Shown: positions 1-8,061 of the stretch, in pieces
How positions within the stretch are numbered: position 1 is the stretch's first letter
How the letters are laid out: each line of letters opens with the position of its first letter
Assembly (NCBI RefSeq): GCF_010994095.1
Contig: NZ_WJYO01000001.1
Coordinates: 1 to 64,000 of the forward strand
Reading direction: 5' to 3'
DNA length: 64,000 nt
DNA from: Mumia xiangluensis
GTDB taxonomy: Bacteria; Actinomycetota; Actinomycetes; Propionibacteriales; Nocardioidaceae
Made by a program: the position numbers and the translations under genes
The notes under the pieces: generated by a model
Seen by the model: the letters and a program-made list of their open reading frames with translations, nothing else
Database searches by the model: none
What the model was told of the DNA's origin: nothing

Positions 1-663
1 CCAGCGGTAGCAAGGGTAGGACGCCAGCACCGACGCCACCGGCGCGCACGCGAACACCTGACCCATGAAGTGGTGATCCTCCAACCGCACCCGACCCTCC
101 AGGAACCGGATCCCGTGCTCCATCAGGAACGACCGCCGAAACAGCTTGTGCACCGTCCGCGACTGCATCACCCCGTCGGCAACCAGATCCGCACGCTCCA
201 CGTCACGCCGCGCCAACCCCCAGTACGGCGTCCCCCCACCGACCCGCACCACCTTGCCCGCCACCACGTCCGACCCGTTGCGATCAGCCATCGCGACCAT
301 CCGCTCCAACGCCTCCGGGAACAGCTCGTCGTCCTGATCGGAGAAGAACACATACTCACCCCGCGCCCGCTCCAACCCCACGTTGCGCGGACGCCCCGGC
401 CACCCCGAGTTCGCGATCGAGACCACCACCATGTTCGAACGCTCCGCCGCCCGCGCCCGCAACCACCCCAACGTCTCCCCATCACGAGACCCGTCGTCGA
501 CGAACACCAGCTCCACCGCACGCCGCCCCAACGACTGCGCATCCAACGACGCCAACAACGGCACGATGTTCTGCCCAGGCTCGAACACCGGCACCACCAC
601 CGACACCCGCGGACCACCCCACGGCAACAGCCGCCGTACCCACCCCGCCCGACCAACGACCAC
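1..663 (-). CDS. Family 2 glycosyltransferase, N-terminal part (runs off the window)
   Basis: This is the first 221 codons of a GT2-type glycosyltransferase read leftwards; the rest lies outside the window. The GTG start at 663-661 comes one base after the TGA of the preceding gene, so the two are almost certainly translated together. The visible part has the GT-A fold signatures: a VSVVVPVFEPGQN strand and turn, VFVDDGSRDGET for nucleotide binding, and FFSDQDDE as the metal-binding acidic motif. Over its whole visible length it is identical at the DNA level to the start of the neighbouring gene (665-2287), so its own identity must lie in the unseen C-terminus. Leucine codons are mostly TTG with no CTC, unlike most of this locus, which suggests imported or converted DNA. 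The donor sugar cannot be told from sequence. Confidence 0.8.
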   Translation of the reverse strand, partial: MVVGRAGWVRRLLPWGGPRVSVVVPVFEPGQNIVPLLASLDAQSLGRRAVELVFVDDGSRDGETLGWLRARAAERSNMVVVSIANSGWPGRPRNVGLERARGEYVFFSDQDDELFPEALERMVAMADRNGSDVVAGKVVRVGGGTPYWGLARRDVERADLVADGVMQSRTVHKLFRRSFLMEHGIRFLEGRVRLEDHHFMGQVFACAPVASVLASYPCYRW

Positions 664-674
664 GTCAAGCCCCC
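1..674. repeat. 674-bp exact direct repeat, copy A (shared with 1625-2298)
   Basis: Bases 1-674 match 1625-2298 at a constant offset of 1,624; the first mismatch is at 675 versus 2299. The repeat may extend left of the window. It covers the first 221 codons of two adjacent GT2 genes plus 11 bases upstream of their GTG starts, including the TGA that in this copy serves as the stop of the upstream gene. Confidence 0.95.
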
Positions 675-2287
675 ACCACGTCGACGCTCTGCTCCGGTCG
701 GGTCTCTGCACGCGTGCCCGAACGACCGTCGCGCAGCACGAGGACCAGTGCTCCCCTGGCGCCACGGCGCACCCGGGCACGCCGAAGCGCTCCCTTCGAC
801 CGCACGCGCGCGCGTCCCGCGAGTACGGCGTGCCCTGGCGGAAGCGGGACGGGCCGCACCGCACCGCGACCGATCAGCCGCGATCGCACGTAGAGCGTCC
901 ACCGCCCGGCGTCGAGCCGCTGCCCGAACGAGCCCTCTTGGGGATCGAGCGTGGCCTCGACGGTCGCCGTCTGCAGGATGTCGCCTGAACGAGGTGTCTC
1001 GACCACGCACCGTACGGTCGAGACCGGCCACTCGATCCCGGAGTCTCGCTCACGGATCGACAGCTCCGCCCAGCCCGCATCGGGCGAGCCGACCGCCAGC
1101 GCAGGCTCCGAGTACGCCGGCACGACGATCTCGGAGACCCCGTCCACGCCGGCGCTCGTCACCGTCCGGACCAGAGCGGGATCGGTCGTACGCAGGCGAG
1201 CCAGGACGACCAGCCGCAGCAGACCGTCGTCCCACGAGGCGTCGATCAGCTCGGCGTCGACGACCGTCGCGCGCGCCGCGCGCCGGATCGCGAAGAGGTC
1301 GCCGGCATCGCCGCGGCGGAGTGCGGAAACCTCCGCACGACGCCACACCGGCAGGTGGGGGTCGACTGACTCCGGGACAGAGCGGCGGACCAAGTCCGAG
1401 ACCGCGTCGAAGATCTCGGCCGCATCATCGGCCGGGATACGGTCCACGTTCGCGACGACGGCCCGCCCCATGGCCTGGGCTGCACCGACCGTCCGCAGCG
1501 CGGTGACCACGGCAGGGTCTGCGCCCGGACGGTCCACCGCGTCGACCGCGCGACGGTAGTGCTCCCAGTACGCCGCCTGGGTCACCGTCGCGGCCGAGTT
1601 GTTGGTGCCGTCGCGGCGATCGATCCAGCGGTAGCAAGGGTAGGACGCCAGCACCGACGCCACCGGCGCGCACGCGAACACCTGACCCATGAAGTGGTGA
1701 TCCTCCAACCGCACCCGACCCTCCAGGAACCGGATCCCGTGCTCCATCAGGAACGACCGCCGAAACAGCTTGTGCACCGTCCGCGACTGCATCACCCCGT
1801 CGGCAACCAGATCCGCACGCTCCACGTCACGCCGCGCCAACCCCCAGTACGGCGTCCCCCCACCGACCCGCACCACCTTGCCCGCCACCACGTCCGACCC
1901 GTTGCGATCAGCCATCGCGACCATCCGCTCCAACGCCTCCGGGAACAGCTCGTCGTCCTGATCGGAGAAGAACACATACTCACCCCGCGCCCGCTCCAAC
2001 CCCACGTTGCGCGGACGCCCCGGCCACCCCGAGTTCGCGATCGAGACCACCACCATGTTCGAACGCTCCGCCGCCCGCGCCCGCAACCACCCCAACGTCT
2101 CCCCATCACGAGACCCGTCGTCGACGAACACCAGCTCCACCGCACGCCGCCCCAACGACTGCGCATCCAACGACGCCAACAACGGCACGATGTTCTGCCC
2201 AGGCTCGAACACCGGCACCACCACCGACACCCGCGGACCACCCCACGGCAACAGCCGCCGTACCCACCCCGCCCGACCAACGACCAC
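665..2287 (-). CDS. Family 2 glycosyltransferase with beta-rich C-terminal extension
   Basis: A protein of about 540 residues. Residues 1-230 form a GT2 (GT-A) domain with VSVVVPVF, VFVDDGSRD and FFSDQDDE motifs and a later RLEDHHFMG motif of the sort found near the catalytic base. After about residue 320 it has a region rich in predicted beta strands, with an ASWDD motif and later LDAGRWTLYVR, resembling the accessory modules of the TagF-like proteins in this locus. The GTG at 2287 is chosen because an in-frame N-terminal extension would be long, arginine-rich and overlap the divergent promoter; a G-rich stretch lies just upstream. The gene is a mosaic: the first third uses TTG for leucine heavily and never CTC, while the sampled later part uses CTG. 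Probably adds a sugar to a wall polymer; substrate unknown. Confidence 0.8.
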   Translation of the reverse strand: MVVGRAGWVRRLLPWGGPRVSVVVPVFEPGQNIVPLLASLDAQSLGRRAVELVFVDDGSRDGETLGWLRARAAERSNMVVVSIANSGWPGRPRNVGLERARGEYVFFSDQDDELFPEALERMVAMADRNGSDVVAGKVVRVGGGTPYWGLARRDVERADLVADGVMQSRTVHKLFRRSFLMEHGIRFLEGRVRLEDHHFMGQVFACAPVASVLASYPCYRWIDRRDGTNNSAATVTQAAYWEHYRRAVDAVDRPGADPAVVTALRTVGAAQAMGRAVVANVDRIPADDAAEIFDAVSDLVRRSVPESVDPHLPVWRRAEVSALRRGDAGDLFAIRRAARATVVDAELIDASWDDGLLRLVVLARLRTTDPALVRTVTSAGVDGVSEIVVPAYSEPALAVGSPDAGWAELSIRERDSGIEWPVSTVRCVVETPRSGDILQTATVEATLDPQEGSFGQRLDAGRWTLYVRSRLIGRGAVRPVPLPPGHAVLAGRARVRSKGALRRARVRRGARGALVLVLRDGRSGTRAETRPEQSVDVVGA

Positions 2288-2298
2288 GTCAAGCCCCC
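1625..2298. repeat. 674-bp exact direct repeat, copy B (shared with 1-674)
   Basis: Identical to 1-674. Its last 95 bases (2204-2298) also lie inside the 8.7-kb tandem duplication and so appear a third time at 10945-11039. Confidence 0.95.
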
Positions 2299-2333
2299 GG
2301 CATGTCGACAAACCCGAGACGGAACGAGACTCA

Positions 2334-2342
2334 GGATAGACT
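2334..2342. promoter_or_regulatory. Overlapping divergent -10 elements
   Basis: In the 97-bp gap between the divergent GT2 gene and the TagF-like gene, AGGATAGACT carries TAGACT (2337-2342) for the rightward gene and, on the other strand, TATCCT (2339-2334) for the leftward gene. Leaders would be about 35 and 40 bases. No convincing -35 box is visible, so this is tentative. Confidence 0.4.
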
Positions 2343-2384
2343 CGCTCGCTACCGGCGGAGGGCTTCCGAGGAGGAGGCGGTCGC

Positions 2385-4793
2385 GTGAGATGGGTGCTCG
2401 AGCGATCGCGTGCGCGCTCCTGGGGCCTGAAGGGCCGTCGGACGCCGACCCCGTCTGCACCCCCTCCCACGTGGACTGCCGCCCTCCGATCAGCGTCGTG
2501 GTCACCCGACGGGTCCTTGACCATCGCGGGCTGGGTGTACGTCGGGGGCGTCGCCATGGAGTCCATCCCCACGTCGGCGCGGGTCTCGCTGACAGATCTT
2601 GCGACCGGCCGCACGATCGACGTGCGCACACAGAGCCGGCGTGACCCCGAGGTCAACCACGTCGCGGCCGACCCTGACCACGACTACGCCGCCGGCGCCT
2701 TCGCGGCCGAGCTGCCTGTGCCCGACGGCGCTCCCGGGACGGACTGGGACGTGCGCATCGCGCTCGGGACGGGCGCCCAGCGGTGGTCCGGCCCGCTGAC
2801 GACCCTCTTCCGACGTGCGTCGGCCGGCTGGATCCCCCGTCGGCTCCTCGACGACGGAGCACAGGTCGTGCCGACCTGGCTGCCGGACCGAGGACTTGTC
2901 CTCCGCCTCGTACGACGCCAGGTGACCGCCCGGTCCTCGTCGGTGTCGGAGGGGCGATGGACCATCGGCGCCACCATCACCGGGCGGCGCCCGGTCGCTG
3001 CGCAGCTGGTCGGGCCGGAAGGTGCCGTGCTCGACGGCGAGGTCGAGGACGGCGCCAAGGTGGAAGGAGGGTGGCGCGCCAGCCTCCGGTTTCCCCTCCC
3101 GGCCGCAGGAAGCGGTGTCTGGCAGCCTCACGTGGGCCTCGCCGGGGGAAGCCGCAGGCCCGTCCACTGGTCCGAGGAAGACGCGCCCGCACAGGCCGGG
3201 TCGTTGAGCATCGTGGTGACGCCGACCGGCAAGCTGGACGTCACCCACCCGGCCGACGAGGTCGTCGTCGACGAGGTCGAGGTCGTCCCCGGGGAGCTTC
3301 CGGAGCTGCTCCTGCGTGGCCGCGCGGCGGCCGGCTGCGAGACCTTCACGCTCGTCCTCAGCGGACCTCGCACCGACAGCACCGCGCACGTCTCGGTCAC
3401 AGACGGACGGTTCGCCGCCAACGTCCCCCTCTTCGCGGCGTCACAGCTCTGGTCGACCGACGCGCTTCCGCTGCCGATCGGAACGTACCGCGCCGACGCG
3501 GTGCGTCCCGACGGCGTCCAGGTCCTCGTCCGGCTCACCGAAGAGGCCGTCAGACGCGCCTGTGGCCGGTGGACGTCCGCGCCTGCCGTGATGGTCCGTC
3601 CAGAGCGCGGCCCCCGCAACCGTCTTGAGGTCAGGCTGGCACCGCCGCGCGAGGCCGAGGAGTGGAGCGAGCTCGGTCAGCGCCGCGAGGATGCCGCGTA
3701 TCGCTCGCGGCACTACGCACCGGAGGATGCCGTGCTCTTCGAGAGCTTCCTCGGCAAGCGAGCAGCGTGCAACCCGCTGGCGATCCGCAACGAGGTGGCG
3801 CGGCGGCAGCCGGAGCTTCGACGCGTGTGGAGCGTGTTCGAGGCCTCTGTGCCCGTTCCCGAGGGCGACGAGAAGGTGCTGATCGGGACCCGGAGGTGGC
3901 GGGACGCCCGAGGGTCCGCCCGCTACATCGTGACCAACGACTGGCTCCGTCGTTTCGAGCACCGTCCGTTCCAGACGTTCGTCCAGACGTGGCACGGCAC
4001 ACCATTGAAGAAGCTCGCGCTCGACCGCCGCCCGCGCGGCCTGGACGCGGACTACCAACAGCTCGTGCGCGACGAGGTCTCGCGATGGGACCTTCTCGTG
4101 AGCCAGAGCCCGTTCATGACCCATGCGCTGCGCAGTGCATACAGGTACGAAGGGCCTGTCCTCGAGGTGGGCTACCCGCGCAACGACATCCTGAGCGGCC
4201 CACCCGACCCTGAGCGGGTCCGTCGCGTCCGCGAGCGCCTGGGACTCTCGGCTGAGTCCCCGGTGATCCTGTACGCGCCGACCTGGCGGGAGGACAACGA
4301 GCGTCGCACACCGCTGCCACCCGATCCTCAGACGCTCGTCGCGCGCCTGGGCTCGTCGATGACGTTGCTGGTCCGCGGCCACGCAGAGAACATCCGCCAC
4401 GACCGACGGATCCACGGGCCGAACGTGCTCGACGTGACGTTGTACCCCGACATCTCCGAACTGTTCCTCGTCACCGACGTGCTGGTCACCGACTACTCGT
4501 CGCTGATGTTCGACTTCGCGGTGACAGGGCGTCCCATCGTCTTCTTCGTCCCGGATCTCGACGAGTACCAGAACGTCAGCCGCGGCCTGTACCTCGTGCT
4601 CGAGGACATCGCACCAGGCCCCGTGCTGCACACCAGCGAGGACGTCGCAGAAGCCCTGTCGGACCTGCAGTCGTTGCGAGCGGAGCACCGCAGCGCCTAC
4701 GCCGCCTGGCGCGAGCAGTTCGTTCCCTTTGATGACGGTGGCGCGACCGCCCGCGTGGTCGATGCCGTGTGGCCGGGCTCCGTCACATCGTGA
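2385..4793 (+). CDS. CDP-glycerol glycerophosphotransferase family protein (TagF-like), copy 1
   Basis: An 802-residue cytoplasmic or membrane-associated enzyme. The C-terminal part (about 440-795) is a CDP-glycerol:poly(glycerophosphate) transferase domain (PF04464 type): QTWHGTPLKK from residue 534, GYPRND near 595, YAPTWR near 625 and TDYSS at 702-706. In the family the His and Asp of these motifs are needed to transfer glycerol phosphate in teichoic acid synthesis. Residues 1-430 are not catalytic: a basic N-terminus, then beta-rich modules with LTIAGWVYVGG (45-55) and LPLPIGTYRAD (361-371) that recur in other proteins here. GTG 2385 is supported by a GAGGAGGAGG ribosome site six to seven bases upstream. 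The stop overlaps the start of the next gene (GTGA), so the two are coupled. Actual substrate (CDP-glycerol, CDP-ribitol or other) is unknown. Confidence 0.85.
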   Translation: MRWVLERSRARSWGLKGRRTPTPSAPPPTWTAALRSASWSPDGSLTIAGWVYVGGVAMESIPTSARVSLTDLATGRTIDVRTQSRRDPEVNHVAADPDHDYAAGAFAAELPVPDGAPGTDWDVRIALGTGAQRWSGPLTTLFRRASAGWIPRRLLDDGAQVVPTWLPDRGLVLRLVRRQVTARSSSVSEGRWTIGATITGRRPVAAQLVGPEGAVLDGEVEDGAKVEGGWRASLRFPLPAAGSGVWQPHVGLAGGSRRPVHWSEEDAPAQAGSLSIVVTPTGKLDVTHPADEVVVDEVEVVPGELPELLLRGRAAAGCETFTLVLSGPRTDSTAHVSVTDGRFAANVPLFAASQLWSTDALPLPIGTYRADAVRPDGVQVLVRLTEEAVRRACGRWTSAPAVMVRPERGPRNRLEVRLAPPREAEEWSELGQRREDAAYRSRHYAPEDAVLFESFLGKRAACNPLAIRNEVARRQPELRRVWSVFEASVPVPEGDEKVLIGTRRWRDARGSARYIVTNDWLRRFEHRPFQTFVQTWHGTPLKKLALDRRPRGLDADYQQLVRDEVSRWDLLVSQSPFMTHALRSAYRYEGPVLEVGYPRNDILSGPPDPERVRRVRERLGLSAESPVILYAPTWREDNERRTPLPPDPQTLVARLGSSMTLLVRGHAENIRHDRRIHGPNVLDVTLYPDISELFLVTDVLVTDYSSLMFDFAVTGRPIVFFVPDLDEYQNVSRGLYLVLEDIAPGPVLHTSEDVAEALSDLQSLRAEHRSAYAAWREQFVPFDDGGATARVVDAVWPGSVTS

Positions 4794-7700
4794 GCGGCAT
4801 CGTCCTCGGCCGTCGGCGGGGCGGCCCGACCCGGTCTCCGGAGAGTGCGTTGAGGCTCCGGCTGACCGGCGACCACCTGTGCGTCGAAGTGACCCTCGCT
4901 GATCGCTCGCGGATCGAGGGATTGCTGCTGCGACACCGCGACACCGGGCGCGAGACGACGGTCGTCCCTGTCCGGGAGGAACGGGGAGACGGCACCGTCG
5001 GCTTCGACATCGACATCTCCGCCGCGGTCCGGGCGGACCCCTCGTGCGAGTGGATCGACCTGTGGATCAAGGTCTCCGGCGAGGATGACCCTCGTCGTCT
5101 CGGCCGGTTCGCGTCGACCGATCGCGGCGGGGCCGTCTCACCGACAGAGGTCGACGGGCTGACCGCGACCGTTCACATGACGCACAAAGGCAACGTCAGC
5201 ATCCGCGTACAGGCCGAGCGCTCCCGTGAGGTGGCGCTGTGGACCCGCGAGATCTCCCTGCGCCACGGCCGGATCGCCTTCGCTACCGACGTCGTCACGC
5301 ACAACGTCCGCGTGGTCTCGGCCGTCCTGGCGGTGATCTCGCGTGAGAGCGGGGACGCCACGCGGCTCTCCGTGGGCATCCGGCCGCTGGAAGAGGACAC
5401 ACGTCGCCTCCACGGCCTGCTCCGCTACCGCGTCGACGCAGACTTCGACGTGGGTGTCCTTGCTCGGGCCGGGGAGCACGACAGCGACATCTACGACCTC
5501 GCTCTGCTCCTCACGCTCGAGGGCTTCGACGAAACCGTCGAGCGAGGGATCCGCATACCGCCGTACCGGGTAAGACGCCGTCTGCGCGCGGTCGAGGTGT
5601 CCGCCGGTGACACAGGCCACCTCGTCACTCCCTACTTCAGCTTCAAAGCACAGCGGCTCTGCCTGAGGGTCGAGCAGTTCTCGAGTGCCGACCTCGAGTT
5701 CATGCGCCGCGTGCTACGGCTCGGCTGGGCGTTCGCCCTCGTCCGCCCGTTCAGCAGGATCTGGCTGATCGGGGAGCTCCCGTACAAGGCGCAGGACACC
5801 GGCTTCCACTTCTTCCGGTGGATCCGCACGAGCCACCCCCGTCGACGCGCGTACTACGTCATCGAGCGTGACTCCCCTGAGCGTGCGAACGTCGAGCCGT
5901 ACGGGAACGTCGTCCTGCACCGCTCTCGCCGTCACATCCTCTACTCGTTGCTCGCGTCGCGGCTTGTCGGTTCGCACCACGCCGAGTACCTGCTCGCCTC
6001 GCGCAGCCCTCGCTTCGTACGGTGGTCGCGCGGAGTGCGTGTGTTCCTGCAGCACGGGGTGATGGGCACGAAGAACATGACCGGCAACTACGGCCGCCGT
6101 GCGTCGACGGACTTCCGGACCGACCTGTTCCTGGTCAGCTCCGAGCGCGAGCGCGAGATGGTGGTCGATGACTTCGAGTTCTTCCCCGGCCAGGTGCGAG
6201 TCACCGGTCTCTCGCGCTTCGACGCGCTACTCGCCGACGACGTGGACGTCGAGCGCGCCCTGTTGATCATCCCGACCTGGCGTGACTGGCTGAGAGCGCG
6301 TGACTTCGGCGAGAGTGAGTTCTTCGAGCAGTGGAACGGGCTGCTGACCTCGGCGAGGTTCCAGGAGATGATCCGCCGCCACGGGCTGGCCGTCTGGTTC
6401 ATCCTCCACCCGAACATGCGCGAGTACGCAGAGCGCTTCGACGCCCCCGGCGTCGTCGTCCTGCAGCAGGGCGACGCGCCGGTCCAGGACCTCCTCAAAC
6501 GCAGCGCCGTCATGCTCACCGACTACTCCAGCGTGGGGTTCGACTTCAGCTTCCTCCACCGTCCGGTGGTCTACTTCCAGTTCGACCGCGCGCGGTTCCT
6601 CGGTGCCCGTGGCTCACACCTCGACCTCGACGCGCACCTTCCGGGCGAGATCGCCTTCTCGCACGACGAGGCGCTCGATCGGCTGGACGAGGTGCTCAAA
6701 GCAGGGATGACGATCTCCGAGCGCAACCGCGCGCGGGCCGACGCGTTCCTCGAGCGCCGCGACCGCGACAACAACGAGCGGATCTACGAGGTGGTTCGCC
6801 GCGCCTGGTCCCCACTGACGCCGGTGCGGCGTCTGCGCAGCGCCTCCCCGTCACGTGCTCTCTTCAACCGGTTCCGCAAGAGCCGCTTCTACTTCCCCGC
6901 CATGCGCGTGCTCTACCGCCTGGCGACGCTGCTGCCGCGACGCGACCTCGTCGTCTTCGAGAGCGCGAACGGGAAGCAGTACGGCGACAGTCCTCGCTAC
7001 CTCTACGAGAAGCTGCTCGAGCGTGGAACCGAGAGCACTCTCGTGTGGGTCAACGACTCGACCGTCCGGCTCCCCGACCCGAGCACGCGCAAGGTACGGC
7101 GGTTGAGTCCGCGATACTTCTGGCTGCTGGGTCGGGCGAGCCACTGGGTCAACAACCAGAACTTTCCGCACTACCTGCGCCCGGCCCACGGGACCCGCTA
7201 CGTGCAGACCTGGCACGGCACACCGCTGAAGAAGATGCAGCACGACCTGGAGCAGGTCCACGGTCGCCGCGACGACTACCTCGAGCGCGTCACGAAGATG
7301 ACCGGCTACTGGGACGACCTCGTCTCCCCGAGCCCGTACGCCACGGCGGCCTTCCGTAGCGCTTTCCAGTACAAGGGTCGCGTTCTGGAGTGCGGCTATC
7401 CCCGCAACGACGTGCTGCACTGGCCGGACGCCGACGAGCGAGCGGACCTCGTCCGCCGCAGGCTCGGGATCCCGGCCGAGAAGCGCGTCGTCCTCTACGC
7501 GCCGACCTTCCGAGACGACCGTACGAGCGGCGGGGGGTTCGCGGCGCAGGCCGAGCTCGACCTCGCGCGCCTGCACGACCGGCTCGGCGACTCCGTCGTC
7601 GTTCTCCTGCGGATGCACTCGGTCGTTCGTGGGCGGGTCACGGTCCCCGAGGACCTTCGCCGATTCGCCATCGATGCGTCGCGCTACCCGGACACGCAGG

Positions 7701-8035
7701 AGCTCCTGCTGGTCGCCGACGTGCTGGTCACGGACTACTCATCGGTCATGTTCGACTTCGTAACGCTGGACCGGCCGATCGTGTTCTACACCTACGACCT
7801 CGACCACTACCGCGACGACCTCCGCGGTTTCTACTTCCCGTTCGAGGAGCAGGCACCCGGGCCGCTCGTCCGCACGAGCGACGAGGTGGCCGACGCACTG
7901 TCCGAGGCGCTCTCCGGGAGCGAGGGCTACGCCCGCGCCCGTGCTGACTTCCGTGCCCGGTTCGCCCCGCTCGACGACGGCTCGGCCTCCGAGCGGGTCC
8001 TGGACGCCGTGTTCGGGCGATCCGACGACCGCTGA
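4790..8035 (+). CDS. Tandem double-domain TagF-like polymerase, copy 1
   Basis: A protein of about 1,081 residues with two glycerophosphotransferase-type domains. The first (about 310-660) has FLQHGVMGTKN (His 422), TGLSRFD, IIPTWRDW and TDYSSVGFDF (Asp 578). The second (about 690-1,075) has YVQTWHGTPLKK (His 809), GYPRND, YAPTFRDD and TDYSSVMFDF (Asp 982). The two represent different sub-types of the family, so the protein might carry out priming and polymerisation, or alternate two units. The first 300 residues are beta-rich with no known catalytic motif. GTG 4790 overlaps the upstream TGA (GTGA); an in-frame GTG at 4767-4769 upstream is less likely. Expected to extend a polyol-phosphate polymer at the inner membrane face. 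Confidence 0.85.
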   Translation: MSGIVLGRRRGGPTRSPESALRLRLTGDHLCVEVTLADRSRIEGLLLRHRDTGRETTVVPVREERGDGTVGFDIDISAAVRADPSCEWIDLWIKVSGEDDPRRLGRFASTDRGGAVSPTEVDGLTATVHMTHKGNVSIRVQAERSREVALWTREISLRHGRIAFATDVVTHNVRVVSAVLAVISRESGDATRLSVGIRPLEEDTRRLHGLLRYRVDADFDVGVLARAGEHDSDIYDLALLLTLEGFDETVERGIRIPPYRVRRRLRAVEVSAGDTGHLVTPYFSFKAQRLCLRVEQFSSADLEFMRRVLRLGWAFALVRPFSRIWLIGELPYKAQDTGFHFFRWIRTSHPRRRAYYVIERDSPERANVEPYGNVVLHRSRRHILYSLLASRLVGSHHAEYLLASRSPRFVRWSRGVRVFLQHGVMGTKNMTGNYGRRASTDFRTDLFLVSSEREREMVVDDFEFFPGQVRVTGLSRFDALLADDVDVERALLIIPTWRDWLRARDFGESEFFEQWNGLLTSARFQEMIRRHGLAVWFILHPNMREYAERFDAPGVVVLQQGDAPVQDLLKRSAVMLTDYSSVGFDFSFLHRPVVYFQFDRARFLGARGSHLDLDAHLPGEIAFSHDEALDRLDEVLKAGMTISERNRARADAFLERRDRDNNERIYEVVRRAWSPLTPVRRLRSASPSRALFNRFRKSRFYFPAMRVLYRLATLLPRRDLVVFESANGKQYGDSPRYLYEKLLERGTESTLVWVNDSTVRLPDPSTRKVRRLSPRYFWLLGRASHWVNNQNFPHYLRPAHGTRYVQTWHGTPLKKMQHDLEQVHGRRDDYLERVTKMTGYWDDLVSPSPYATAAFRSAFQYKGRVLECGYPRNDVLHWPDADERADLVRRRLGIPAEKRVVLYAPTFRDDRTSGGGFAAQAELDLARLHDRLGDSVVVLLRMHSVVRGRVTVPEDLRRFAIDASRYPDTQELLLVADVLVTDYSSVMFDFVTLDRPIVFYTYDLDHYRDDLRGFYFPFEEQAPGPLVRTSDEVADALSEALSGSEGYARARADFRARFAPLDDGSASERVLDAVFGRSDDR

Positions 8036-8061
8036 TGGGCGGGTGCCCTTCTGCGGTCCAG

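Noticed and set aside
70-1506. A 478-codon plus-strand frame at the window start
   Set aside because: Antisense to the GT2 genes; composition is His/Arg/Pro-rich with no motif.
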